Positions 16,756 to 25,877 of a stretch of DNA of 64,000 nt are shown one piece after another; position 1 is the first letter of the stretch; each line of letters opens with the position of its first letter. The stretch is taken from NCBI RefSeq assembly GCF_011762005.1, contig NZ_JAASQU010000002.1, positions 310,001 through 374,000 on the forward strand, in the 5' to 3' direction. The notes beneath the pieces are model-generated. The model saw nothing but the letters and a program-made list of their open reading frames with translations. It ran no database searches and had not been told where the DNA came from. The stretch comes from Qipengyuania flava (GTDB taxonomy: Bacteria > Pseudomonadota > Alphaproteobacteria > Sphingomonadales > Sphingomonadaceae). The translations under genes were made by a program, and so were the position numbers.

Positions 16756-17751
16756 ATGGCCGGAACGCGCGTAGGCAACAGGATCATAGGGGCCGATTCA
16801 CCCATCATCGTCGGCTGGGACAATATTCCCAAGGTGGAAGGCGGCCCGGTGAAGCGCTTCATCTTCACCTATTTCCAGCCATTCTTCCTCTTCGCGTTGA
16901 TCGCCTTCTGGTATTACGCGCCCAACTCGATAGCCACCGCCACCACGGCGATCGCCATCGCGATTTCCTTCAAGGTGCTGCTGATTGCGATCGAGCTGAT
17001 CAATCCGCGACACAAGAGCTGGCAGCTCACATGGAAGGAACTGTGCACCGACCTGTTCTATGTCGCACTCGGCTATACGGTCCTGCGCATGGTCGACGTC
17101 TATATCGGAGACGGTGTCATCATCGAGGCGATCCAGGGCGCATACGACTGGGACAAGCTCAACTGGTTCACAGGCCTGCCCCTGCTGGTCCAGGCGCTGA
17201 TGATCTCGCTCATCTTCGATTTCGGCCAGTACTGGATGCATCGCGGGATGCACAATTGGTACCCGCTGTGGCTGACCCACGCGCCGCATCACTACATTAC
17301 CCAGTTGAACATCAACAAGGGCGCGGTCGGCAATCCGATCGAGCTGTTCCTGATCGGTCTGGGCATCGGAGGCTTCTTCGACTTCCTGCCCCGCGCGGCA
17401 CTGCTGGCCGGTACCTTCGGCCTCGCCATCGGGACCTACCAGCACATCAACGTGCGCTTTAACACGCCGCGCTGGTGGCGCTTCCTGTTCAACACCACCG
17501 AACACCACAGCGTCCATCATTCGCAGGACTACGAGGCCAGCCGCAGCAATTACGGCGCGACCTGGATCATTTTCGACCGGATCTTCGGCACCTGCATCGA
17601 TGGCGAAGCGGAAAAGCTCGGCATGGAAGGCGGCCGCCGGATGCAGATCAAGGAAACGATGGTCTATCCCTTCACCGAAGGGTTCAAGACGTCGCGCGAT
17701 TGGCTGCAGGCGAAATTCCGTCGCTCACCCGACAGCGTACCCGCCGAATAG
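16756..17751 (+). CDS. Membrane fatty-acid hydroxylase / sterol desaturase family protein
   Basis: 331 residues from the ATG at 16756, with GAGGT upstream. An upstream GTG at 16639 would add an Arg/Pro-rich stretch encoded by the leader. The di-iron histidine motifs are HRGMH (162-166), HAPHH (175-179) and HSVHH (about 252-256), with several hydrophobic segments (about 37-55, 60-78, 137-155, 195-235). Such enzymes oxidise C-H bonds of lipids or sterols in the inner membrane using O2 and an electron donor; a ferredoxin gene lies 0.9 kb downstream. It has the same promoter element as the guanidine cluster, so it may be co-regulated. Its substrate is unknown. Confidence 0.85.
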   Translation: MAGTRVGNRIIGADSPIIVGWDNIPKVEGGPVKRFIFTYFQPFFLFALIAFWYYAPNSIATATTAIAIAISFKVLLIAIELINPRHKSWQLTWKELCTDLFYVALGYTVLRMVDVYIGDGVIIEAIQGAYDWDKLNWFTGLPLLVQALMISLIFDFGQYWMHRGMHNWYPLWLTHAPHHYITQLNINKGAVGNPIELFLIGLGIGGFFDFLPRAALLAGTFGLAIGTYQHINVRFNTPRWWRFLFNTTEHHSVHHSQDYEASRSNYGATWIIFDRIFGTCIDGEAEKLGMEGGRRMQIKETMVYPFTEGFKTSRDWLQAKFRRSPDSVPAE

Positions 17752-17874
17752 CCAATATCGCCCGGGCCGGGTCCTGTCCCGGCCCGCAGTCCCCCGCAAG
17801 CGCATCCCGCCATCGGTCTTTCGGGGACCGGGTGAGATCGTGCGCGCGCTTGCGACCTGCCGGAGAGCCACTAC

Positions 17875-18546
17875 GTGCCGAAGCTGCCCTATATCGATCT
17901 AATTTGGCGCGCCCGCGGGTCCATCGAACTGATCCCGCCGCGCACTTCACAAAGTGCCTTTGCAAGGCTGGACGGATTGCTCGACGATGGCGGCACGAGC
18001 CACGAGGTGCACGGCGATACGCTGCATTATGTCAAGGACAATCCGGCAGCTCAGGACAAGCTCGCGACCTTCAGTCGCGGCACCTTGCGCGTCGAGGACA
18101 GCGCAGGCCGTGCGCGGCTCCATTACGAACTGACCAGCCCGGCACTCCTGCTGTGTTTCCTCGCTCCCCTGCTGTTCCTCGCCATCGCCCAAGCGACCAT
18201 CTTTATCAGCGAACTTGAAGGCCCCACCACCGAGGAAACTTCCGAGACGGAGAAGGACGAGGAAGAAGAGGAAGAGGCACGCCCGCTGAACGTCATCGAC
18301 CAGATGCTCGGCGCGCCGCAGCCGGAAACCCTTGAAGAGAAAAAACAGCGGATGGAGGAGGAAGGCGAAGAGGAGAAAGGACGGCATTCGCCCACGCCCG
18401 CCTATGTCTTCGCCGGCCTGTTCTTTGCGCTTTACCTTGTCGGCCGCGTTCTCGAACCCTGGCTGGTACGGCGGACCTTCCGGCAAACGCTGAACGAGCC
18501 GCGGGACCGGTCCCACCTCGAAAGCGCCGCACAGGCAGACAGCTGA
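17875..18546 (+). CDS. Two-helix membrane protein with a long acidic linker, unknown function
   Basis: 223 residues from a GTG with CGGAGAG seven nt upstream. An N-terminal soluble part (1-88) leads to a hydrophobic segment (about 89-112, LLLCFLAPLLFLAIAQATIF). A highly acidic linker (about 115-185, rich in Glu/Lys) follows, then a second hydrophobic segment (about 185-205) and a short tail. The topology suggests both ends in the cytoplasm and the acidic linker outside, or the reverse. I do not recognise the family. It stands alone between the hydroxylase and ferredoxin genes. Confidence 0.7.
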   Translation: MPKLPYIDLIWRARGSIELIPPRTSQSAFARLDGLLDDGGTSHEVHGDTLHYVKDNPAAQDKLATFSRGTLRVEDSAGRARLHYELTSPALLLCFLAPLLFLAIAQATIFISELEGPTTEETSETEKDEEEEEEARPLNVIDQMLGAPQPETLEEKKQRMEEEGEEEKGRHSPTPAYVFAGLFFALYLVGRVLEPWLVRRTFRQTLNEPRDRSHLESAAQADS

Positions 18547-18660
18547 TCCCCATGGCAAAACCTGTCCTGCCGGCGGGCTTCATCCACGACCTCATCTCCT
18601 TCCCCACGGCCAGACCTCGGCTGCGCCTGTCGCAGCGCGGAATTGCACGGAGTATTTCGC

Positions 18661-18975
18661 TTGATCCAATTGCATATCACCGACCTTTCCGGGACCGAAC
18701 GCACCATCACCGTCGCACCTACCGGCACCCTGATGGAAGCAATTCGCGACAACGGATTTTCCGATCTTCTGGCGGCCTGCGGCGGGTGCTGCTCCTGCGC
18801 CACCTGCCATGTCGCCCTCGCGCCATCCGACATCGTCCTGGCGCCCGCATCGGATGAGGAAGATGAACTTCTCGACGCGTCGGACGAACGCTCCTCGGGC
18901 TCGCGCCTGGCTTGTCAGCTGCCGCTAATGCCTGCGATGGACGGATTGAAAGTGCGGATCGTAGAGGCCGCGTGA
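18661..18975 (+). CDS. [2Fe-2S] ferredoxin, adrenodoxin type
   Basis: 104 residues from a TTG at 18661 with CGGAG eight nt upstream; another TTG at 18643 is possible. The four cluster cysteines follow C-x5-C-x2-C (ACGGCCSCATC) with the last in RLACQLP. The acidic stretch DEEDELLDASDERSSG between them is typical of vertebrate-type ferredoxins that feed P450s and other oxygenases. A role as electron donor to the nearby membrane hydroxylase is possible from position, but they are separated by another gene. Confidence 0.9.
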   Translation: MIQLHITDLSGTERTITVAPTGTLMEAIRDNGFSDLLAACGGCCSCATCHVALAPSDIVLAPASDEEDELLDASDERSSGSRLACQLPLMPAMDGLKVRIVEAA

Positions 18976-18982
18976 CGCGCGG

Positions 18983-20329
18983 CTAGCCCGGTTCGATCCT
19001 GCTCAGCGGCCACCATGCGCCACCGTCCCGCTCGGCCTTGTGCCGCCCGAGGTCGCGCAGCCGCGCCATGAAGGCCGGCTTGAACATTTCGCCCTTCTTG
19101 AAGTTCTCGCCCACGTCGCTCGGGAAAGTGTCGTACTGGTCCGCGCTGGTCAGCAGGATACGGCCATAAGGGTTGTTCAACCGCAGGCCGGCGATCGCAC
19201 CGATCTCGCTCTCATTGACCAGCAGGTCGTAGCCGCGCTGCCCGTTCTTGAGCGGACCCGAGCTCGTGTTGAGTGCCTCTTCGCGCTTGCGTACGGTCGG
19301 GCCGTTGCGCACGACATAGACGGTTGGCGCGGTCTCTTCATAGTCCTGCGCGATGGCCGCCTGCGTTGCGCCGCCCGCCATCCTGGCGACCGGATGGCCC
19401 TGCATCTGCTTGCGCACCTCGCGGTCGACCGCCGCCATCGCGCGATCGAAGAACACCGACCGGCGTACGCCGCCATCGTAGAGCGTGAGCGCGCGCTCGT
19501 CCGACCCGGCGACGCGCAACTGCTGGTGGAACACGGGCATGGCGGAAGAGGCCATGGTCGCGGCTGCGAGCGCTTCGGCCGCCGCTTTTGCGCTGGGCGC
19601 CGATTGGACCAGTTCCTTGATATCGGCATAGCGGAACACCCCGCGTTCAGCCTCGACGAAGCCGACGAAGCCCTCGATGCTCGATGTGCCAATTGCGGCG
19701 ATCAACCTTTCGTCGCCCCCGGGCATGAGCGCTTCGATCACCCGGCGACGAAGGCGGCTGGTACCCGCAGCAGAGCCGAACAGCGGGACGCCGATCAATC
19801 CCGTATGGGTCACGACATCGCTCTCGCGCTGCGGAGAATAGCCCCAGACCAGCCGGTCGAGCGCATATCGGCGCATGTCGGGCGTCTGCTTCGGATCGAG
19901 TGCCACCATCAGCATCAGCGCCTGCAACGAACCGGTGGAAATGCCGGTGATCACGCCGATACCCGGCAGGGCGAGTTCGTTGCCGCTGTTGCGACTGAGC
20001 GTATCGAACAGTCCCGCGCCAAACGCGCCCCATTGTCCCCCGCCCGAGAGCAGCAGCACGTCGCAGTCGGGCCGGTCCACCGCGTTGTGGCACTGCACCG
20101 CGTCGCGGATCGAACAGGACATGCGATCGTCGAGAGCGCAGGTCGGCGCATCAGGTACATCGGCCTGCACGTCGCGGATGAACGGACCGACATCGCCGTC
20201 GACGACATGGCTGTAGAAGCCATCGATCTTGAAGGTCAGCGCTCCCCGTTTGAACAGGGTGACAGCGAAGAAAACGAGCGCAGCGGTGCCGAAAACGCCG
20301 GCGACCACACCCCACAGGAAATTGTCCAT
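18983..20329 (-). CDS. Patatin-like phospholipase, membrane-anchored
   Basis: 448 residues from the ATG at 20329, preceded by GGAGG; a TTG at 20389 is less likely. An N-terminal anchor helix (about 4-25, LWGVVAGVFGTAALVFFAV) precedes the patatin domain. That domain has the oxyanion glycine-rich SGGGQWGAFGAG, the nucleophile elbow GISTGS (GxSxG) and the catalytic DGG near residue 315. It is predicted to cleave acyl esters of phospholipids at the membrane. It points away from the ferredoxin gene (convergent, 8 bp apart) and follows ppc on the same strand. Confidence 0.87.
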   Translation of the reverse strand: MDNFLWGVVAGVFGTAALVFFAVTLFKRGALTFKIDGFYSHVVDGDVGPFIRDVQADVPDAPTCALDDRMSCSIRDAVQCHNAVDRPDCDVLLLSGGGQWGAFGAGLFDTLSRNSGNELALPGIGVITGISTGSLQALMLMVALDPKQTPDMRRYALDRLVWGYSPQRESDVVTHTGLIGVPLFGSAAGTSRLRRRVIEALMPGGDERLIAAIGTSSIEGFVGFVEAERGVFRYADIKELVQSAPSAKAAAEALAAATMASSAMPVFHQQLRVAGSDERALTLYDGGVRRSVFFDRAMAAVDREVRKQMQGHPVARMAGGATQAAIAQDYEETAPTVYVVRNGPTVRKREEALNTSSGPLKNGQRGYDLLVNESEIGAIAGLRLNNPYGRILLTSADQYDTFPSDVGENFKKGEMFKPAFMARLRDLGRHKAERDGGAWWPLSRIEPG

Positions 20330-20389
20330 CGACTCGTCCCCCTCCGGTCGAACCGGCGCGAGGATGCGCGCAAAATCGAACGAATTCAA

Positions 20390-23173
20390 TCAGCCGTGTG
20401 CGCCGAACTCGTTCGCGATCGCGGTCGATATCCGCAGGCACAGCGCATAGGCCTGCTCGATCGGGTCGATATGGTCACGCCGGATTGCGGCATAGCCCTC
20501 GCCCGCGCCGCGCGGATAATCCCCCGCCTCCTCCAGTGCGAAGTCTTCCTTGCGCGGGAAGCTGGTGGGAAATGCGCGGCGCAATTGCGCCAGCGCATCG
20601 TCGATCCGCAGCGTGAAGACCATTTCCAGCACGTCGGTCCGGCTGATGTCGTTGGCTCGGCTGAAAGCCGGGACCGATACCACCTTGAGGAACATGTGCT
20701 GCAACAGCGCCAGGCGGACGGCCTGCAGCACGCCGATTGCGCGGCGGACGCTTTCGCGCTCGGGATGCGGATCATCGTCGGGCACCAGTTCGAACAGGCG
20801 ATGCAGCTTGAGCGCATCGACGCGCAGGCGCGAAGCCAGCCGCCGGAAGACGCCGTTGCGATCATCCTTGATAAGGTACTCCGCCAATGCCTCGCAGGCG
20901 GGCGCAAGATGCTGCTCGGTGCCGCGGTAGGGACGGCTGGCCCAGTAGGCCGAATTGAACAATTCGCCGAAAGCAGCGACCGTCTTGATGCTCGCCAGCG
21001 CGTTAGAAGCGCGCACGAGGCGCATGATCTGCCGCCCGCGCGGGCTCTCGGCGAGCAGTGCGCCGATCTCCTCTATCTGGCTTTCCGCCGCGCTCCCGAT
21101 CCCGGCGATGATGTTCACCGGATAGCCCAGTTGCTGGAGGATCGCATTGTGCGGAATCGCGCGAATCTGCCGCAGGCTCATTTCGCGATCGGCGGAGAGA
21201 TCGCTCTGCCTTCGCGATTTCCGGCTGCCGGTCTCGTTGAGCAATCCCAATCCGAAAGCCGTGATCGCACGGCTGTAAGTGCGGCTCTCGAGGTGGTCGC
21301 GCTGGTGCTCCTTGATCGCGCGGTAGAAATCCAGGCTCAGGTCGGTCCGGCGATAGAAGGGGTCGGTTGGCACATCGGGATCGGTATGCGCCGGGCTATG
21401 GGCGACGATCTGCGTCAGCGTGGCCAGTGCGATATCGGGGGTGGCGAACAGCAGATAGCCATCGCCGCCCTGGAAACTGGCCTCGGGTTCGAGCGTGATC
21501 CCGGCGCGCGCAAACCGACGCTGCGCCCAAGCGCTGAGCGCCCATTCGATGCGATCCTCGAAGCTCGACGGATGCGCTCCGCGGCCCATGCCTTCACCGT
21601 GCGTGTCGAAGATGAGCGCGGCGACATCGTTGAGACCGTTGGCATCCATCGCCTCGGCCAGTCGGCCCTGAAGGCGTTCGATCGCGAGGCTGGCCGGGAT
21701 TTGCCCGACGAACCGCCCCGCATCGGAAAAGCCCGTCTGGATCGCGATGCGGCCCCGTTTGCGCGCATAATCGCGATAATCGGGCTCGGCGAGCAAGAGG
21801 TCGAGGAAACGCCCGCCATGCTCGAGCGCGGTTTCGGTCTCGAACAAGGGCGATACGTCGACCTTGTCGGCGATCCCGAACAGCCTCGCAAAGTAAAGGG
21901 CGGCGAGCACCGTCGACGGCTGTTCGCATTCGGCAACCAGCATGCGGATCGGCGCGTCGGCGTCGATATGCTTGAGGATTTGCGCCATCGCGAGGAATTG
22001 ACGCACCGCGGTCGAGCTTTCCACTGCGAGGCTGGCAAAGTTCGCGCTTTGCGGTTCCACCCCGGCCAGCAATTCGCGCAGGGCGGCGATGGCCCCGCGG
22101 CTCGACAGGTCGATATCCGCCGCTTCGCCGAGGCGTGTGCGAATTGCATTGTGCAGTTGCTTGGCGTTCACGCGGAAATGGATCCAGCCCATGCCGAGAC
22201 CGTCGGCGCGCATCGCGGCCGCGAGCGTCCTCAGCGCGACTGCGCGTTCACCCTCTGCACTCCGCGCCTCGCTCTCGAGCTGGTCGATCAGTGGTTGCAG
22301 CGACAGCAGCTTGTCGTCGTGGTCCGCGGTCAGCCGGTTGGCGGCTGCCGAGAGATCCGCCGGATCGGACAGGTCCCCTGCGAACTCCGCCGCGCTGGCA
22401 TGCGCCCGTGCCGCGGCACCACGCAATTGCTCGAGCATGGCATGTCTCGGGTCGACCGCTTCGAGGGAGGCCGCATAGCGGTCGAGCCGCTGCGCCTTCT
22501 CTGCCAGACGGAAGGCGATCGAAGTGTACCATTTGATGTCGGTCCGACCATCCATGTCGTAGCCGACCCAACTGGCGAAGCGGAATGGCAGCGGGCGCGC
22601 CTCGTGCCACCGGTCGGGAAAGGCCTGCTGCGCGCTCGCAAGCACGGTTTCGACGATGCGGTCGCGCGCATCCTGCGCATTGGCCATCGCGGCCATTGCC
22701 CGATCATGTTCGTAGCCGAGCGTGATCTCGGGGCGCTCGTGCGAATCGCTCACGCTGGCCGCTTCGCCGTTGCCGACCGCCGCCGCAACGGCATCGGACT
22801 GCTGGGGCGAAAGCAGGAAGGTCGGATGCGCAGTAAACACCGCATGCATGTGCGGCTGCTCCCAGAACGCGCGGAATGCGTCGAAATCGTCCGTCGGGCC
22901 CGTCATCCCTGCGAGCCGTTCGGCCGCGTTCTGCGGCGCCAGCAGATCGCGCAGCCGATCCGCACGCGCATCGAGCGACTGCGCTTCCAGTTCGTCGACC
23001 AGTCCCGCCAGCGCGTCGATGCTCAACTCGCCGCTCTCGAGCTTGCGCGAAATGTCCAGCGAGAGTTGAAACACCGGATTGAACAGCGGAGTTTCCTGCG
23101 TCTGGCGGTGGAGCACGCGCAAGCGTTCGCTCAAACTCGCGAGGGTCGGTTCGATTGTCGTATCAGCCATCAT
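20390..23173 (-). CDS. ppc: Phosphoenolpyruvate carboxylase
   Basis: 927 residues, about the usual length. Hallmarks include the N-terminal catalytic segment VFTAHPTFLL, variant of the usual TAHPTEA, and later GFSDAGRFVGQIPASLAIER and LEHGGRFLDLLLAEP. The carboxyl half is alpha-helical and ends FGAHG rather than the classical NTG. It adds bicarbonate to PEP to replenish oxaloacetate in the cytoplasm. Two adjacent ATG codons (23173 and 23170) fit the AGGGA ribosome site, the second better. The variant active-site motif and C-terminus place it in the divergent alphaproteobacterial group; catalytic competence is inferred from family. Confidence 0.82.
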   Translation of the reverse strand: MMADTTIEPTLASLSERLRVLHRQTQETPLFNPVFQLSLDISRKLESGELSIDALAGLVDELEAQSLDARADRLRDLLAPQNAAERLAGMTGPTDDFDAFRAFWEQPHMHAVFTAHPTFLLSPQQSDAVAAAVGNGEAASVSDSHERPEITLGYEHDRAMAAMANAQDARDRIVETVLASAQQAFPDRWHEARPLPFRFASWVGYDMDGRTDIKWYTSIAFRLAEKAQRLDRYAASLEAVDPRHAMLEQLRGAAARAHASAAEFAGDLSDPADLSAAANRLTADHDDKLLSLQPLIDQLESEARSAEGERAVALRTLAAAMRADGLGMGWIHFRVNAKQLHNAIRTRLGEAADIDLSSRGAIAALRELLAGVEPQSANFASLAVESSTAVRQFLAMAQILKHIDADAPIRMLVAECEQPSTVLAALYFARLFGIADKVDVSPLFETETALEHGGRFLDLLLAEPDYRDYARKRGRIAIQTGFSDAGRFVGQIPASLAIERLQGRLAEAMDANGLNDVAALIFDTHGEGMGRGAHPSSFEDRIEWALSAWAQRRFARAGITLEPEASFQGGDGYLLFATPDIALATLTQIVAHSPAHTDPDVPTDPFYRRTDLSLDFYRAIKEHQRDHLESRTYSRAITAFGLGLLNETGSRKSRRQSDLSADREMSLRQIRAIPHNAILQQLGYPVNIIAGIGSAAESQIEEIGALLAESPRGRQIMRLVRASNALASIKTVAAFGELFNSAYWASRPYRGTEQHLAPACEALAEYLIKDDRNGVFRRLASRLRVDALKLHRLFELVPDDDPHPERESVRRAIGVLQAVRLALLQHMFLKVVSVPAFSRANDISRTDVLEMVFTLRIDDALAQLRRAFPTSFPRKEDFALEEAGDYPRGAGEGYAAIRRDHIDPIEQAYALCLRISTAIANEFGAHG

Positions 23174-23424
23174 ATTCCCTATGCCCCGAATGGTCGTGGG
23201 TTCCGCGGCAATCCGGCGCGCAAGTCAAGCTGCACCCGCACTGCAGCCGCGATGAATACGGTTGCGAATGCCCGTAACCGGCCTTGCACCTGTTCGACCG
23301 GGGAATTCCGGGCTGGACTTGCAACGTGGCAGCCGCCACCCCTCGCATTCGCGTTAACCGCTTGCGGAAACGCTATCTTGAAACGCTGCGCCCGACACCG
23401 GCAAAGGGGGCGCAAGAGGGGTTT

Positions 23425-24297
23425 ATGAGCGACTGGACGATCGGGATTATCGGCGGATCGGGTCTTTACGCCATCGATGCGCTGGAAGACGCGCAATGGA
23501 TTCCCGTCCAATCCCCCTGGGGTGTCCCGTCCGACGAGATACTCTGCGGCACGATCGGCCATGTCCGAGTACGGTTCCTGCCACGGCATGGGCGCGGTCA
23601 CCGGCTCGCTCCCTCGACGCTCGATGCGCGCGCCAATATCGACGCGCTCAAGCGCGCCGGCTGCACCGATATCCTCGCGATCAGCGCAGTCGGGTCGCTG
23701 TCGGAAGATCTGGCACCGGGGCGTTTCGTGACCGTCGATCAATTTATCGACAATACGAAAGGTCGGCCGGCCAGCTTCTTCGGTGACGGTTTCGTCGCGC
23801 ATGTCTCGATGGCCGATCCGGTGTGCGAACGCCTGTCCAAACATGCCGCCAAAGCTGTGCTCGCCTCGGGCGGCGATTGCACCGAAGGCGCGACTTATCT
23901 GGCGATGGAAGGCCCGCAATTTTCCACCCGCGCCGAAAGCCGGCTGTACCGCCACTGGGGAGCAGAGGTGATCGGCATGACGGCCATGCCCGAAGCGCGG
24001 CTCGCGCGAGAGGCCGAACTGCCCTATGCATTGTTGGCGATGGTCACCGACTACGATTGCTGGCGCGAAGACGGCGACGCGGTCGATGTTGCGCAGGTCG
24101 TCGCGCAAATGCAGGACAATGCCGAACTCGCGCGCAAGGCGGTCGAGCTGTTCTGCCGCAGCCTGCCGCGCCAGCGCACGCCATCGCCGATCGACCGCGC
24201 GCTCGACAATGCCGTCATCACCGCCCCCGACAGCCGCGACAGGGGAGCGATGGCCAGGCTCGATGCCATCGCCGGACGGGTGATCTCACAAGGATGA
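23425..24297 (+). CDS. mtnP: S-methyl-5'-thioadenosine phosphorylase
   Basis: 290 residues from the ATG at 23425 after AGAGGGG. Motifs: GIIGGSGLY at the start, PRHGRGHRLAPS for phosphate and sugar binding, NIDALKRAGCTDILAISAVGSL, the substrate loop MEGPQFSTRAES and GMTAMPEARLAREAE. It splits methylthioadenosine, a by-product of polyamine and homoserine-lactone synthesis, into adenine and methylthioribose-1-phosphate. Its stop overlaps the glpD start (ATGA), a pairing whose functional meaning is unclear. It is divergent from ppc across 250 bp in which I see no clear operator. Confidence 0.9.
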   Translation: MSDWTIGIIGGSGLYAIDALEDAQWIPVQSPWGVPSDEILCGTIGHVRVRFLPRHGRGHRLAPSTLDARANIDALKRAGCTDILAISAVGSLSEDLAPGRFVTVDQFIDNTKGRPASFFGDGFVAHVSMADPVCERLSKHAAKAVLASGGDCTEGATYLAMEGPQFSTRAESRLYRHWGAEVIGMTAMPEARLAREAELPYALLAMVTDYDCWREDGDAVDVAQVVAQMQDNAELARKAVELFCRSLPRQRTPSPIDRALDNAVITAPDSRDRGAMARLDAIAGRVISQG

Positions 24298-25781
24298 GCG
24301 ATACTTACGATCTGCTCGTCATCGGCGGCGGTATCAATGGCGCGGGCATTGCGCGCGATGCCGCCGGGCGGGGCTTGCGGGTCCTGCTGGTCGAGAAGGA
24401 CGATCTCGCCTCGCACACCTCCTCGGCGAGCACCAAGCTGGTGCACGGGGGGTTGCGCTATCTCGAACATTACGAGTTCCGCCTGGTCGCGGAGAGCCTG
24501 CGCGAACGCGAAGTCCTGTTGCGCAACGCGCCACACATCATCTGGCCGCTGCGTTTCGTGATGCCGCACGAGCCGAGCATGCGTCCAAAGTGGATGCTGC
24601 GGCTCGGTCTCGCGCTGTACGACCACATCGGCGGCCGAATGAGCCTGCCCAAGAGCAAATCGGTCGACCTGCGTATCGCGCCGCATCGCACCATCCTGCA
24701 GGATCGGCTCAAGGCTGGGTTCGAATATTCGGATTGCTGGGTCGAAGATGCCCGACTGGTAGTGCTGAGCGCCCGAGATGCCGAGGAGCGGGGTGCGGAA
24801 ATCCGCGTGGGCACAGAGTGCATCGCGCTCGAACGCGGAAGCGAGCGGTGGACCGCGAGCTTGCGCGACGAGACCGGCGAACGGGAGGTGAGCGCGCGCG
24901 CGGTCGTCAATGCCGCGGGTCCGTTCGTCGATCGGGTGGCGCAGATCGCACTCGGGGCAGGCACGCCCGCCCACCTGAGGCTGGTCAAGGGCAGTCATAT
25001 CATAGCATCGCGGCGCTTTCCGGGCGAGCATGCCTATATCTTCCAGCAGCCCGACGGACGCATCGTCTTCGCCATTCCCTACGAACGCGACTATACGCTG
25101 ATCGGTACCACCGACCTTCTTTACGGGGGCGATCTGGACGCGGTCGACATCGCACCCGAAGAGGTGACCTATCTGTGCGAGGCGGCGTCGCGCTTTTTCG
25201 CCAGCCCGGTCACCGAAGACGAAATCGTATCGAGCTATGCCGGCGTCCGACCGCTTTACGAAGACAATGCCGCGAGCAATTCGACCGTGACGCGCGATTA
25301 CGTCTTCGAACTCGAGGCCGATGGCGGTGCGCCGATATTGTCGGTCTATGGTGGGAAAATCACCACCTATCGCAAGCTCGCCGAACATGCGCTTGAAAAG
25401 CTTGGCGACGTCATGCCGGTCGAAGGCAAGCCATGGACCGCCAATGCATCGCTGCCCGGTGGCGACATAAAGGATGCCGATTTCGCCGCCTTCCTGTGGC
25501 AGGCTAGCGAAACCTATCCCTGGCTTCCGCCCGAAATGCTGATGCGGCTCGGGCGCGCCTATGGCACGCGCCTCGCCAAGCTGCTTGGCGAGGCCGCATC
25601 ACTGGCGGATCTGGGCGAACATTTCGGCGGGACGCTTTACGCTGCCGAGCTGCGTTACCTTGTCGATCACGAATATGCGCGCAGCGCGCATGACGTGCTG
25701 TGGCGGCGCAGCAAGCTGGGCCTGCACTTGCCTGAGGACGCGCAACAGGCAGTGGCCGAATGGTTCGCGGCGCAGAAGTGA
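24294..25781 (+). CDS. glpD: Aerobic glycerol-3-phosphate dehydrogenase
   Basis: 495 residues. The FAD-binding dinucleotide fold begins DLLVIGGGINGAGIARDAAGRG (about residue 5). TSSASTKLVHGGLRYLE and YAGVRPL, then GGKITTYRKLAEHAL, are typical of GlpD. The enzyme sits on the inner membrane and passes electrons from glycerol-3-phosphate to quinone, forming dihydroxyacetone phosphate. It is translationally coupled to mtnP. A strong terminator follows 38 bp after the stop. Confidence 0.95.
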   Translation: MSDTYDLLVIGGGINGAGIARDAAGRGLRVLLVEKDDLASHTSSASTKLVHGGLRYLEHYEFRLVAESLREREVLLRNAPHIIWPLRFVMPHEPSMRPKWMLRLGLALYDHIGGRMSLPKSKSVDLRIAPHRTILQDRLKAGFEYSDCWVEDARLVVLSARDAEERGAEIRVGTECIALERGSERWTASLRDETGEREVSARAVVNAAGPFVDRVAQIALGAGTPAHLRLVKGSHIIASRRFPGEHAYIFQQPDGRIVFAIPYERDYTLIGTTDLLYGGDLDAVDIAPEEVTYLCEAASRFFASPVTEDEIVSSYAGVRPLYEDNAASNSTVTRDYVFELEADGGAPILSVYGGKITTYRKLAEHALEKLGDVMPVEGKPWTANASLPGGDIKDADFAAFLWQASETYPWLPPEMLMRLGRAYGTRLAKLLGEAASLADLGEHFGGTLYAAELRYLVDHEYARSAHDVLWRRSKLGLHLPEDAQQAVAEWFAAQK

Positions 25782-25818
25782 ACAGACGCTACGGAACAAG
25801 CGCGTTCCACAAAGCTTG

Positions 25819-25864
25819 AAAGGGATACACCGCAGGTCCAAGGGGCCTGCTTCATCCCTTTTTC
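25819..25864 (+). terminator. Rho-independent terminator after glpD
   Basis: AAAGGGAT (25819-25826) pairs with ATCCCTTT (25854-25861). An inner stem GCAGG/CCTGC (25832-25836 with 25846-25850) completes it, and a T-run follows. Confidence 0.85.
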
Positions 25865-25877
25865 TGTTCGGAGTCGT

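Noticed and set aside
18643-18660. Earlier TTG start for the ferredoxin
   Set aside because: The TTG at 18661 has CGGAG at the right distance and fits the usual N-terminus of the family.
19040-23428. Very long open frame on the plus strand opposite the patatin and ppc genes
   Set aside because: It is the antisense shadow of two well-supported genes; its composition (Arg/Ala/Gln/Asp-rich, no domains) is that of mirror frames in GC-rich DNA.
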